From: Oscillibacter sp. | Lineage (GTDB): Bacteria > Bacillota > Clostridia > Oscillospirales > Oscillospiraceae | Direction of reading: 5' to 3' | Length of the DNA stretch: 28,123 nt | NCBI GenBank assembly: GCA_003522105.1 | Contig: DPGF01000121.1 | Location: 2,095-30,217, forward strand | Shown: positions 7,470 to 14,853 of the stretch, piece after piece | Layout: each line of letters starts with the position of its first letter | Numbering within the stretch: position 1 is the first letter of the stretch | Translations under genes and position numbers: made by a program | Notes under the pieces: generated by a model | Databases searched by the model: none | Seen by the model: only the letters and a program-made list of their open reading frames with translations | Told to the model about the DNA's origin: nothing

Positions 7470-8276
7470 TCAGCGCTTTGCACATTTCGGGATCCGAATG
7501 GTCAAAAGAATATTCTCCTCCGTGTCCTCGCGCTGCATATCGGCCTCCACGCCCGCCCGCTGCATTAGGCCGAGAGAATGGCGGATCGTGTTGAGGAAAA
7601 TACGCACATCTTTGACAACATAGGTCGGCAGGCGCGGCGATGTTTGCTTTCTCTTCAGCATTTCCTCGATGAGCGCTTCGCTCTGGGCAACATTGCAGCC
7701 GCGGCGGATAATGGTCTGCAAGGCATGCAGGCGATCCTCCTCATCGGCAAGGCGCAGCAGCGCCCGGGCGTGCCGCTCGGAAAGGTCATGCGCGCACAGC
7801 AGGCGCGTGCAGTCCGGTGACAGGCGCAGCAGACGCAGCTTGTTGGCAACGGCGGACTGGGATTTCCCCAGCTTTTCCGCCGCCTGCTCCTGCGAAAGGC
7901 CGTAGGACGAGATGAGCCGCGCGATGGCGGCCGCCTCTTCGAGATAATGCAGGTCGCGGCGCTGCAAATTTTCCACAAGCGCAAGCAGCGCGCTCTCCTC
8001 CTCGCTCGAGCGGGCAAGCAGACACGGCACCTCGCGCAGCCCCGCAAGCTTTGCCGCGCGCAGCCGCCGCTCCCCGGCGATGAGCTCATAGCCTTCGTCC
8101 GTGCGGCGGACGGTCAGCGGCTGCAAGATCCCGTAGCGGCGAATGCTGTCGCTCAGCGCGCGCAGGGAATCCTCGTCGAACTCCACGCGCGGCTGGTTGG
8201 GATTGGGGCGCAGCGCGTCAACGCTCAGCTCGAGCACGCGGCGCGGGAACAGCTGCTTTTTTGCGGACATTTCCAT
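7470..8276 (-). CDS. noc: Nucleoid occlusion protein (ParB family)
   Basis: Noc is a CTP-dependent DNA clamp of the ParB family that keeps division septa off the chromosome. The start is the ATG at 8276, with AAGGAGG about 8 bases upstream; a second ATG two codons later is possible. The 268-residue protein has NPNQPR at 25-30, the CTP-binding motif GERRLRA at 68-74, ENLQRRDL near 102, and a helix-turn-helix at about 128-150 (LSQEQAAEKLGKSQSAVANK). The C-terminal part (KDVRIFLNTIRHSL, ending ENILLTIRIPK) fits Noc rather than Spo0J, and a separate Spo0J is encoded at 27055. The N-terminus lacks a recognisable short amphipathic membrane-targeting helix like that of Bacillus Noc. Upstream is the terminator of the atp operon, so it should have its own promoter, which I could not place with confidence. 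Confidence 0.85.
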   Translation of the reverse strand: MEMSAKKQLFPRRVLELSVDALRPNPNQPRVEFDEDSLRALSDSIRRYGILQPLTVRRTDEGYELIAGERRLRAAKLAGLREVPCLLARSSEEESALLALVENLQRRDLHYLEEAAAIARLISSYGLSQEQAAEKLGKSQSAVANKLRLLRLSPDCTRLLCAHDLSERHARALLRLADEEDRLHALQTIIRRGCNVAQSEALIEEMLKRKQTSPRLPTYVVKDVRIFLNTIRHSLGLMQRAGVEADMQREDTEENILLTIRIPKCAKR

Positions 8277-8349
8277 GGATTTCCCCTCCTTTTTCTCCAC
8301 TTTTAGCACAAATTGTGTGCAAAACGCGGCGAATCCGGGCGAAGAGGGC

Positions 8350-8387
8350 AAAAAAGATCCGCGTTTTTGAAAACGCGGATCTTTTTT
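8350..8387 (-). terminator. Terminator of the atp operon
   Basis: A near-perfect inverted repeat: AAAAAAGATCCGCGTTTT at 8350-8367 pairs with 8370-8387. The real loop will be slightly larger than the two bases between the arms. It starts 4 bases after the atpC stop codon and provides T-runs in both directions. Confidence 0.9.
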
Positions 8388-8391
8388 CTCT

Positions 8392-8799
8392 TTATTTCCC
8401 GTCGCGCTTGACGTGCATGCGGCTCACGGCGCGGGCGATGCGCGCGCGGGCAAGCGCCTGCTCCTGCTCGCTGTGCCTGGCGTCAAGCTCGGCGCGCGAA
8501 GCGGCGGCCATCTCCTCGGCGCGGCGCAGATCGATCTCCTCCGGCCGCTCGATCGTGTCCACCAGCAGCAGCGCTTCCCCGTTTTCCATCTTGAGAAGTC
8601 CCTCGGATACGGCGGCGATCTGCTCATCGCCGTTCTGTCCCCGCAGCGTCAGCTTGCCGGGGACGATCGCGATCACAACGTCCTCATGCTGCGCCATCAC
8701 GCCGTACATGCCGTCGATCGTCGGCACGGTGAGCGAGGCGCAGGCGCCGTCGAAAAATGTACGCTCCGGCGCAAGAATACGAAGGTGAAACGTGTTCAT
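8392..8799 (-). CDS. atpC: F1Fo ATP synthase epsilon subunit
   Basis: The epsilon subunit sits on the gamma shaft, couples rotation and can inhibit ATP hydrolysis. The 135-residue protein has the usual N-terminal beta-sandwich (FHLRILAPERTFFDG, VPTIDGMYGVMAQHEDVV) and a C-terminal helical hairpin rich in Ala, Arg and Glu. The ATG at 8799 shares one base with the atpD stop codon (TGATG), typical of translational coupling; a GTG one codon earlier is possible. It is the last gene of the operon, directly before the terminator. Length and domain order are normal for the family. Confidence 0.95.
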   Translation of the reverse strand: MNTFHLRILAPERTFFDGACASLTVPTIDGMYGVMAQHEDVVIAIVPGKLTLRGQNGDEQIAAVSEGLLKMENGEALLLVDTIERPEEIDLRRAEEMAAASRAELDARHSEQEQALARARIARAVSRMHVKRDGK

Positions 8800-10202
8800 C
8801 ACACTTCCCCGCTTTCCATCTTCTTCGCCTTGGCAAGCGCATCGTCGAGCGTGCCGACATTGTAAAATGCCATTTCGGGATAACCGTCCATCTCGCCGGA
8901 GAGGATCGCTTCAAAGCCGCGCAGCGTTTCCTCCAGCGGCACATATACGCCCGGAAGGCCGGTGAACTTTTCGGCAACAAAGGTCGGCTGGGCAAGGAAG
9001 CGCTGAATCTTGCGCGCGCGGTTGACCGTAAGCTTGTCTGCGTCGCTCAGCTCGTCCATGCCGAGAATGGCGATGATATCCTGCAATTCGCGGTATTTTT
9101 GCAGCGTGGCCTGCACGCCGCGGGCAATGCGGTAATGCCGCTCGCCCACAATATCCTCCTCGAGAATGCGGGAGGACGATTCCAGCGGGTCGACCGCGGG
9201 ATAAAGTCCCTGCTCGGCGATCTTACGGCTCAGGACCGTCGTCGCGTCGAGATGGGTAAAGGTTGTGGCGGGGGCGGGGTCGGTCAGATCGTCCGCCGGA
9301 ACATAGACCGCCTGCACGGACGTGATCGAGCCGCTTTTTGTGGAGGTGATGCGCTCTTGCAGCTCGCCCATTTCGTTGGCAAGCGTCGGCTGATAGCCGA
9401 CGGCGGAGGGCATGCGCCCGAGCAGGGTAGAAACCTCGCTGCCCGCCTGCACAAAGCGGAAGATATTGTCGATAAACAGCAGCACGTCGCGCTGCTCCTC
9501 GTCGCGGAAGTATTCCGCCATCGTAAGACCCGTGAGTGCCACGCGCATGCGGACGCCCGGCGCTTCGTTCATCTGACCGAAAACGAGGGCAGTCTTGTCG
9601 ATAACGCCGCTCTCGTGCATCTCGTTCCAGAGGTCGTTTCCCTCGCGGCTGCGCTCGCCAACGCCCGTGAAGATCGAGTAGCCGCCGTGCTCCACGGCGA
9701 TGTTGTGGATCAGCTCCTGAATGAGCACCGTCTTGCCGACGCCCGCGCCGCCGAAAAGGCCGATCTTGCCGCCGCGCGGATAAGGCTCCAAGAGGTCGAT
9801 GACCTTGATGCCCGTTTCCAGAATTTCAACGCCGGGGTTCTGCTCGGCAAAAGCCGGCGGCTTTCTGTGGATGCTGCGGCGCGGCTCGTCCGCGCCGATG
9901 GGCGCACCGTCGTCGATGACGTCGCCGAAGACGTTGAACAGCCGCCCAAGCGTACATTTGCCGACGGGCACGCGCAGTCCGCTGCCCTCGCCCGTCACGT
10001 CCATGCCGCGCGCAAGGCCCTCGCTGCCCGAAAGCATGATGCAGCGCACCGTATCGCTGCTCAGGTGCTGCGCGACCTCCATCACGCGGCGCGCGCCGTC
10101 CACCTCAACGGACAATGCCTCGCGAATGCGCGGCAGGCCGCCTTGCGGAAAGCGCACGTCCACTACGCTGCCCGATACCTGAATGATCTTACCCGTGCGC
10201 AT
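8799..10202 (-). CDS. atpD: F1Fo ATP synthase beta subunit
   Basis: The catalytic beta subunit, 467 residues, normal length. The P-loop GGAGVGKT is at residues 151-158, followed later by a Walker B segment (DVLLFIDNIFRF) and the family signature in GRMPSAVGYQPTLANEMG. The segment PADDLTDPAPATTFTHLDAT is also strongly conserved. AAAGGAGG lies 9 bases before the ATG at 10202. The start overlaps the 3' end of atpG by 14 bases and the stop overlaps atpC by one base, so translation of atpG-atpD-atpC is coupled. Nothing in the sequence looks unusual. Confidence 0.98.
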   Translation of the reverse strand: MRTGKIIQVSGSVVDVRFPQGGLPRIREALSVEVDGARRVMEVAQHLSSDTVRCIMLSGSEGLARGMDVTGEGSGLRVPVGKCTLGRLFNVFGDVIDDGAPIGADEPRRSIHRKPPAFAEQNPGVEILETGIKVIDLLEPYPRGGKIGLFGGAGVGKTVLIQELIHNIAVEHGGYSIFTGVGERSREGNDLWNEMHESGVIDKTALVFGQMNEAPGVRMRVALTGLTMAEYFRDEEQRDVLLFIDNIFRFVQAGSEVSTLLGRMPSAVGYQPTLANEMGELQERITSTKSGSITSVQAVYVPADDLTDPAPATTFTHLDATTVLSRKIAEQGLYPAVDPLESSSRILEEDIVGERHYRIARGVQATLQKYRELQDIIAILGMDELSDADKLTVNRARKIQRFLAQPTFVAEKFTGLPGVYVPLEETLRGFEAILSGEMDGYPEMAFYNVGTLDDALAKAKKMESGEV

Positions 10203-11097
10203 GCTGCTGCGCCTCCTTTCTCATGCGGTTCTGCCTGCTGCGCGCACCGGCCGAGACCTCGGTGATCTCGCTTGTAATGGCGCTCTGCCGCTCGTGGTTG
10301 TACTCGAATTGCAGCTCCCGCAGCATGTCGTCCTCGTTCCGGTTGGCAGCGTCCATCGCGGAGGCGCGCGCGTTCTGCTCAGCGCAGAAGCTGTGTACCA
10401 TCGCCGAATAGAGGAAGCCCGTGATATACGCCGGAACGATCTTGGCGAGCACCTCCTCGGCCGATGGTTCAAATCTGATATGCGGCAGAGGCGCGCCGCC
10501 CTCAAACTCTCCGCTCTCCAGCGGCAGGAGCCTTGTGGTGTGTACGCTCATCTCCATGCCGTTTTCAAAGTCCGTATAAACCATATAGAGTTTGGAGATC
10601 TTCCCGCGGTCAAAAAGGTCGAGGAGCTTTGCCGTGATCTCGCGGGCGCGGCGCAGCGTGGGGCTCTGCGCGGTGTACTGAAAGTTCTTTTCCATCGGTA
10701 CGCCGTGGCTTGCAAAAAACTGCCGGCCGTTGTCGCCCACCACGAAAACGCGGCTGTCGGAATGGCTTTTGATCCGCCCCAGCGTTTCCTGAATGACATT
10801 CTGGTTGTAAGCGCCCGCAAGGCCGCGGTCCGCCGTGACGACCAGATAGGCGTATGTGCCGGACTGATCGGAATCGTCCGCATCGCCGCAGAACACATAG
10901 GGGCTTCTGATCTCGCCCCCGCGCTGGAAAATGCGCTCGATCTCCCCCGTCAGCGCGTCAAAAAACGGGCGCGTTTTTTCAAGATCTTCCTTCGCCCGCC
11001 GCATTTTGGTCGAGGCGATGAGGTACATCGCGTTCGTCACCTTTTGCGTGCTTTTGATGCTTTCAATGTGTCCGCGGATCTCCTTCATGCCCGCCAT
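10189..11097 (-). CDS. atpG: F1Fo ATP synthase gamma subunit
   Basis: The gamma subunit forms the rotating central shaft. The 302-residue protein is slightly longer than usual. The N-terminal helix (MKEIRGHIESIKSTQKVTNA, residues 4-23) and the C-terminal helix (AMDAANRNEDDMLRELQFEY and RQSAITSEITEV) are the parts that form the coiled-coil shaft and are well conserved. VTADRGLAGAYN is the family's central motif. The start ATG at 11097 follows a GTGAGAGGA stretch; a second ATG three codons later would also work. The gene lies 19 bases after atpA. Confidence 0.96.
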   Translation of the reverse strand: MAGMKEIRGHIESIKSTQKVTNAMYLIASTKMRRAKEDLEKTRPFFDALTGEIERIFQRGGEIRSPYVFCGDADDSDQSGTYAYLVVTADRGLAGAYNQNVIQETLGRIKSHSDSRVFVVGDNGRQFFASHGVPMEKNFQYTAQSPTLRRAREITAKLLDLFDRGKISKLYMVYTDFENGMEMSVHTTRLLPLESGEFEGGAPLPHIRFEPSAEEVLAKIVPAYITGFLYSAMVHSFCAEQNARASAMDAANRNEDDMLRELQFEYNHERQSAITSEITEVSAGARSRQNRMRKEAQQHAHG

Positions 11098-11116
11098 GTC
11101 CTCTCACCTCACTTGC

Positions 11117-12862
11117 TCAACTTTGAAAATTTTCTTTGACAAACGCCTTGGCGATCTCAACGATCTGCGCCTGCTGCTCGTCGCTGAGAAGGCCCGTCTG
11201 CTCGATGGCGCGGCACAGCGCGCCCTGCGTATCGGCAAAGTGCCGCAGCAGGAGCGGCAAAAAGCCGTCGAGCTTTTCCGCCGGGATCTCCGCAAACGTG
11301 TGGCTCAGCCCCGCAACGAGCAGAATGACCTGCTCATACTGCTTGTAGGGGCGGAATTGCTTCTGTCGCAGCATGCGCGTCAGCCCCTGCCCGTAGGCAA
11401 GCAGCTTTTTGGTCGATTCGTCAAGGTCGCTGGCAAACTGCGTGAACGACTCCATCTCGCGGTACTGCGAGAGGTCAAGGCGGATCGTCTTGGCCGCCTT
11501 TTTCATCGCCTTGGTCTGCGCGTCGCCGCCCACGCGGGACACGGACAGACCCACGTTCACCGCCGGCCGCTGGCCGGAGAAGAACAGGCGCGATTCCAAA
11601 ATAAGCTGACCGTCGGTAATAGAAATGACGTTCGTCGGGATATAGGCCGACACGTCGCCCGACTGTGTCTCGATGATCGGCAGCGCCGTGATGCTGCCGC
11701 CGCCCTTTTCATCGCTCAGGTGCGCCGCGCGCTCAAGCAGGCGGGAGTGCAGATAGAATACGTCGCCGGGGTAGGCCTCGCGGCCGGGCGAACGCTCCAG
11801 CAGCAGGCTCATCGCGCGGTAGGCGACGGCGTGCTTGGAAAGATCGTCGTAGACGATCAGCACGTCGCGCCCCTTGTGCATAAAGTACTCGCCCATGGCG
11901 CAGCCCGCGTAGGGCGCAACATATTGCAGCGGCGCGGCATCGCTCGCCGAGGCGTTGACGATGATCGTATAGTCCATCGCGCCGTGCGATTCCAGCGTCT
12001 TTCTGAGCTGGGCGACGGAGCTCGCCTTCTGTCCGATGGCAACATAGATGCAGATGACGCCCTTGCCCTTCTGGTTGACGATGGTATCAAGGGCGATGGC
12101 GGTCTTGCCGGTCTGGCGGTCGCCGATGATGAGCTCGCGCTGCCCGCGCCCGATGGGAAACATCGAGTCGACGCAGAGAATGCCCGTTTCAAGCGGCGTG
12201 TCGACGCTCTTACGGTCGATGATGCCGGGGGCGGGGCTTTCCACAGCGCGGTAACCGTCGGCGCGGATCTCTCCGCCGCCGTCGATGGGTACGCCGAGCG
12301 CGTTTACCACGCGGCCGAGGAATCCCTCGCCCACGGGGACGCCTGCCGTGCGCCCGGTGCGGCGCACCGTGCTGCCCGCACAGATGCTCGCGTCGTCGTC
12401 AAAGAGGATACAGCCGACGCTCTCCTCCGAAAGATCCTGCACCATGCCGCGCACGCCGCCGTCGAAAAGCAGCACCTCGCCGTAGGCCGCGCCGGAAAGT
12501 CCGTCCACGCGGGCGATGCCGTCGCCCACGGTCAAAACCGTGCCAACCTCCTGGGCAAGCACATCCGGCGTCCACGAGAGCACCGTTTCCTTCAAAAGCG
12601 GGATCACATCGCCCTGCGCGGCAGCAAGCTTTTCCAGCGCGCTCTTGAACTGGCTCAGTCTGCCGCCCGCGCTCCAGTCGTAGACCTCCGCGCCCGCTTC
12701 GAGGCGAAAGCCGCCGGGATAGGCGTCGCTCTTCTGCCAGACGAGCGTCGTTCCCTCGCCGTACTTTTCGGCAAGAAAGGCAAAAAATCGTTTCTCCTGC
12801 GCCGGTGTCGGGCGCTCGGCAGAACGAAGAACGGCCTCAAGATGCTCCGTGCGCTCAGCCAT
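11117..12862 (-). CDS. atpA: F1Fo ATP synthase alpha subunit with N-terminal delta-like domain
   Basis: The alpha subunit forms the F1 hexamer with beta. The 581-residue protein is about 80 residues too long. From about residue 84 (EVGTVLTVGDGIARV at 105-119) it is an ordinary alpha subunit, with P-loop GDRQTGKT at 247-254 and the C-terminal SVSRVGG motif. Residues of about 14-80 match the C-terminal domain of the delta subunit: a helix (PTPAQEKRFFAFLAEKYG), then KSDAYPGGFRLEAG, then EVYDWSAGGRLSQFKSALEK; E. coli delta has KSVMAGVIIRAG and VIDGSVRGRLERL at these places. No atpH gene exists between atpF and atpA; they overlap by 8 bases. The delta N-terminal domain, which normally holds the alpha N-terminus, is missing. 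So the delta b-binding domain seems fused to alpha. The start has GGAGGAG upstream inside atpF. Confidence 0.95.
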   Translation of the reverse strand: MAERTEHLEAVLRSAERPTPAQEKRFFAFLAEKYGEGTTLVWQKSDAYPGGFRLEAGAEVYDWSAGGRLSQFKSALEKLAAAQGDVIPLLKETVLSWTPDVLAQEVGTVLTVGDGIARVDGLSGAAYGEVLLFDGGVRGMVQDLSEESVGCILFDDDASICAGSTVRRTGRTAGVPVGEGFLGRVVNALGVPIDGGGEIRADGYRAVESPAPGIIDRKSVDTPLETGILCVDSMFPIGRGQRELIIGDRQTGKTAIALDTIVNQKGKGVICIYVAIGQKASSVAQLRKTLESHGAMDYTIIVNASASDAAPLQYVAPYAGCAMGEYFMHKGRDVLIVYDDLSKHAVAYRAMSLLLERSPGREAYPGDVFYLHSRLLERAAHLSDEKGGGSITALPIIETQSGDVSAYIPTNVISITDGQLILESRLFFSGQRPAVNVGLSVSRVGGDAQTKAMKKAAKTIRLDLSQYREMESFTQFASDLDESTKKLLAYGQGLTRMLRQKQFRPYKQYEQVILLVAGLSHTFAEIPAEKLDGFLPLLLRHFADTQGALCRAIEQTGLLSDEQQAQIVEIAKAFVKENFQS

Positions 12863-13340
12863 TGTTCTTGCGCTCCTCCGCCGTGTCCAGGAACTTGTCG
12901 TAAGCGTCCGACGTGCTGGAAAGCACCAGCTTTTCCGCCGCGGCGCTCATCAGTTCGGCGATCTCGCCCCTGGCCTGCTCCATCACGCGCTCGTGCTCGC
13001 TCGCGGCGGCATCGTGCGCCTTTTTGATGATCTCTTCCGCCTGCTGCTCGGCCTGCGCGCGGCGCTCGTCCACCGCATGCTGCAAAGCGTCGTTCGCCTC
13101 GCGCTGGCGGCGCGCGATCTCCTCGTCCGCGCCTTTCAGCTGCGCGGCGAAGTCCTCCTTCGTCTTTTCCGCCTGCGCAAGCGCGGCCTTGGCATCTGCG
13201 TCCATCTTCTCATAGTACGCCTTGCGGCTGTCCATGAAGTCTCTCACAGGCTTGTAGAGAAGGAAATACAGCGCGCCGAAGAGAATGACAAAGTTCAGCG
13301 CGTGCAGCAGGATCTGCTGCAAATTGATATTAAGCGGCAT
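12855..13340 (-). CDS. atpF: F1Fo ATP synthase b subunit
   Basis: The b subunit is the peripheral stalk. This 161-residue protein has one N-terminal membrane helix (about residues 8-28, ILLHALNFVILFGALYFLLY), then KPVRDFMDSRKAYYEKM and a long charged Ala/Glu/Lys/Arg coiled coil to the end. In ordinary enzymes its C-terminus binds the delta subunit; here the matching domain is on the alpha subunit encoded by the next gene, which overlaps by 8 bases. Ribosome binding site AAGGAGGGG is upstream of the ATG at 13340. Length and layout are normal. Confidence 0.95.
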   Translation of the reverse strand: MPLNINLQQILLHALNFVILFGALYFLLYKPVRDFMDSRKAYYEKMDADAKAALAQAEKTKEDFAAQLKGADEEIARRQREANDALQHAVDERRAQAEQQAEEIIKKAHDAAASEHERVMEQARGEIAELMSAAAEKLVLSSTSDAYDKFLDTAEERKNNG

Positions 13341-13373
13341 GCAAAAGCCCCTCCTTCTTGGGCGTTTTCTTCA

Positions 13374-13742
13374 TCAAAGGACGAAGATGATGAGGATCGC
13401 CACGATCAGCGCGTAAATGATGACCGTTTCGATGAACACAAGACCCATCATCATCGACGTGCGGATCTGCCCCGTCGCCTCAGGCTGGCGGGCAATGGCC
13501 TCGCTCGATCTGGCCACGGCGATGCCCATGGCCAGCGCGCCGCCGAGGCACGCAATGCCGATCATCAGACCCGAACCCATGGCCTTGGCAGAGGTCACGT
13601 CGTTTTCGCCGCTCTCGTCCGCCACCGCTTCGGTCGCGTTTTTGGCAGCATCGCTTTCGCCGGCAGCGAAGGCCGGAATGGTGCAGATCATCAGCGCGCA
13701 GAGCAGCATCATCAGCGCTGCAAATCTTTTCATGTTTTTCAT
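13374..13742 (-). CDS. atpE: F1Fo ATP synthase c subunit, copy 1, with signal-like leader
   Basis: The c subunit forms the rotating membrane ring that carries ions. At 122 residues it is about 45 longer than a standard c subunit. Residues 1-27 look like a signal peptide (MKNMKRF, then a hydrophobic stretch ending IPAFAA), followed by an acidic linker of about 25 residues. The helical hairpin follows: GLMIGIACLGGALAMGIAVA, the polar loop ARQPEA (84-89), and SMMMGLVFIETVIIYALIVA with the ion-binding carboxylate Glu105. Thr106 and Tyr110 sit where Na+-type rings have Ser/Thr and Tyr, but the helix-1 glutamine of Na+ rings is Met here, so ion preference is unclear. It lies between atpB and atpF. 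AAAGAGG precedes the ATG at 13742. Confidence 0.95.
   Translation of the reverse strand: MKNMKRFAALMMLLCALMICTIPAFAAGESDAAKNATEAVADESGENDVTSAKAMGSGLMIGIACLGGALAMGIAVARSSEAIARQPEATGQIRTSMMMGLVFIETVIIYALIVAILIIFVL
13387..13497 (-). repeat. 111-base direct repeat, copy in atpE1
   Basis: This stretch and 14867-14977 are the same at about 105 of 111 positions by eye and code for nearly the same C-terminal half of the c subunit. The N-terminal halves of the two genes are much more different, which suggests gene conversion or very strong selection on the ion-carrying helix. Confidence 0.85.
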
Positions 13743-13761
13743 GGCAAATTTACCTCTTTCT

Positions 13762-14616
13762 TCACGCAGCCGTTTTGCTGCGGGATTTTTTGACCTTTCC
13801 GGATTTTGGTGCTTTCGCGTGCTTCTCGGTGGATTCCCCGTAGAACGTAGAGACCAGCATCGTCAGAACATATGCCTGGATCAGCGCGTGCAGCAGCGTG
13901 AACAGCACGCCGACGATCACCGGCAGCACATAGGAAAGCGCCGCATAATAATACACCAGCTCCGTCACGAGTGCGCCGGAGAGCAGCGCGCCGAAGAGTC
14001 GGAAGCTCATTGAAACGGGCAGCGAAAAATCCTTGAGCGCGTGCAGGAAGCCGCCCGGCCCCGCGGCAATCAACCCGCCGAAGAGGATCACGCCGTAGCT
14101 CATGCAGCCCATGGCGATCGCCCCGTTGATATCGGACAGCGGCGCGGGAAGGCTGATCGTCAGCCCGGACGTGGTCACCGCCTGCACGCCGAGCAGCTCA
14201 AAGAGCGTGCCGACAAAGATGTAGACGCCCGCCGAGAAAATATATCCCCGCAGGAATTTGTTCCGGTGCGGGCTGCTCCCCTCGGCAAGGCCGTCGAACA
14301 ATCCGACGAGCTGCTCCAAAAGGAGCTGGAACTTTCCCGGCACGTATTGGAACCTGGGGATCACAAAGAACCGGCAGATCAAACCAAACACGATCAGAAT
14401 GCCCGTCACGATGTAGGCAGAAATAAGCCCCGGATTCACCTCGGTCAAACCGAAGAGGCTCACCTTGTTCTGCTCGTGCAGCACCGCGTCGCGCATGACC
14501 TCCTGGATCGACTCACTCTCCCCGCCGCCTGACGGCGCGAGCAGGCAGCCCGCCAAAAGCGCCAGCACAAGACCTGCGAACACGATCAGCTCCCGCGTTC
14601 GCTTTTTCTTATCCAC
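13762..14616 (-). CDS. atpB: F1Fo ATP synthase a subunit
   Basis: The a subunit is the stator half of the ion channel. The 284-residue protein has several membrane helices and the essential arginine in MSFRLFGALLSGALV (Arg206, the counterpart of E. coli Arg210), with SDINGAIAMG before it. The start is a GTG at 14616, 8 bases after GGGGG; an ATG four bases upstream is in another frame and gives only a three-codon reading frame (ATG CGT GGA TAA) that overlaps the start. The C-terminal tail after the last membrane helix is Lys-rich. The gene has its own strong promoter and is followed 19 bases later by atpE1. A short N-terminal hydrophobic helix precedes the usual first helix. Confidence 0.95.
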   Translation of the reverse strand: MDKKKRTRELIVFAGLVLALLAGCLLAPSGGGESESIQEVMRDAVLHEQNKVSLFGLTEVNPGLISAYIVTGILIVFGLICRFFVIPRFQYVPGKFQLLLEQLVGLFDGLAEGSSPHRNKFLRGYIFSAGVYIFVGTLFELLGVQAVTTSGLTISLPAPLSDINGAIAMGCMSYGVILFGGLIAAGPGGFLHALKDFSLPVSMSFRLFGALLSGALVTELVYYYAALSYVLPVIVGVLFTLLHALIQAYVLTMLVSTFYGESTEKHAKAPKSGKVKKSRSKTAA

Positions 14617-14671
14617 GCATCTTACCCCCTTTGTCTCACTCGCCCAGTTTTCATCTTAAAAGGCAGCCTTA

Positions 14672-14700
14672 TTTATACCACTCGCATGAACAAAATGCAA
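14672..14700 (-). promoter_or_regulatory. Strong sigma-A promoter of atpB
   Basis: On the minus strand TTGCAT (14695-14700), a 17-base spacer and TATAAA (14672-14677), with a TG-N extended -10. It lies about 55 bases before the atpB start and after the atpE2 terminator, so atpB-atpE1-atpF-atpA-atpG-atpD-atpC can be transcribed apart from atpE2. Confidence 0.8.
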
Positions 14701-14783
14701 GGCTTCCTGCAAAATGTGCGTTCTCTTTTTGCGGCTTCTTTGCATTTTCTTAATGCAAATTTCATTCCCGTCCGTTCTGGTGG

Positions 14784-14823
14784 AAAAAGCGCAGCGGAAG
14801 AGGGGTTCTTCGCCCTCTCCCGC
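14784..14823 (-). terminator. Terminator or attenuator after atpE2
   Basis: On the minus strand an 11-bp stem (14813-14823 with 14794-14804, one G-U pair) and an 8-base loop are followed after five bases by five T (14784-14788). It separates atpE2 from atpB. Confidence 0.7.
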
Positions 14824-14853
14824 CTTTGGTTTTCTTCTGTTATTTTCTGCGAT

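Noticed and set aside
7470..8276. The first ParB-like gene as a plasmid or phage partition gene
   Set aside because: Its C-terminal part fits chromosomal Noc, there is no partner parA beside it, and no mobile element features are near.
8277..8349. A possible noc promoter (TGCTAAAAG on the minus strand)
   Set aside because: The -10 matches only in part and no -35 lies at a proper distance, so I did not list it.
10931..13027. A 698-codon open frame on the plus strand opposite atpA and atpF
   Set aside because: An antisense shadow of conserved ATP synthase genes; its product is rich in Arg, Ala and Leu and has no family features.
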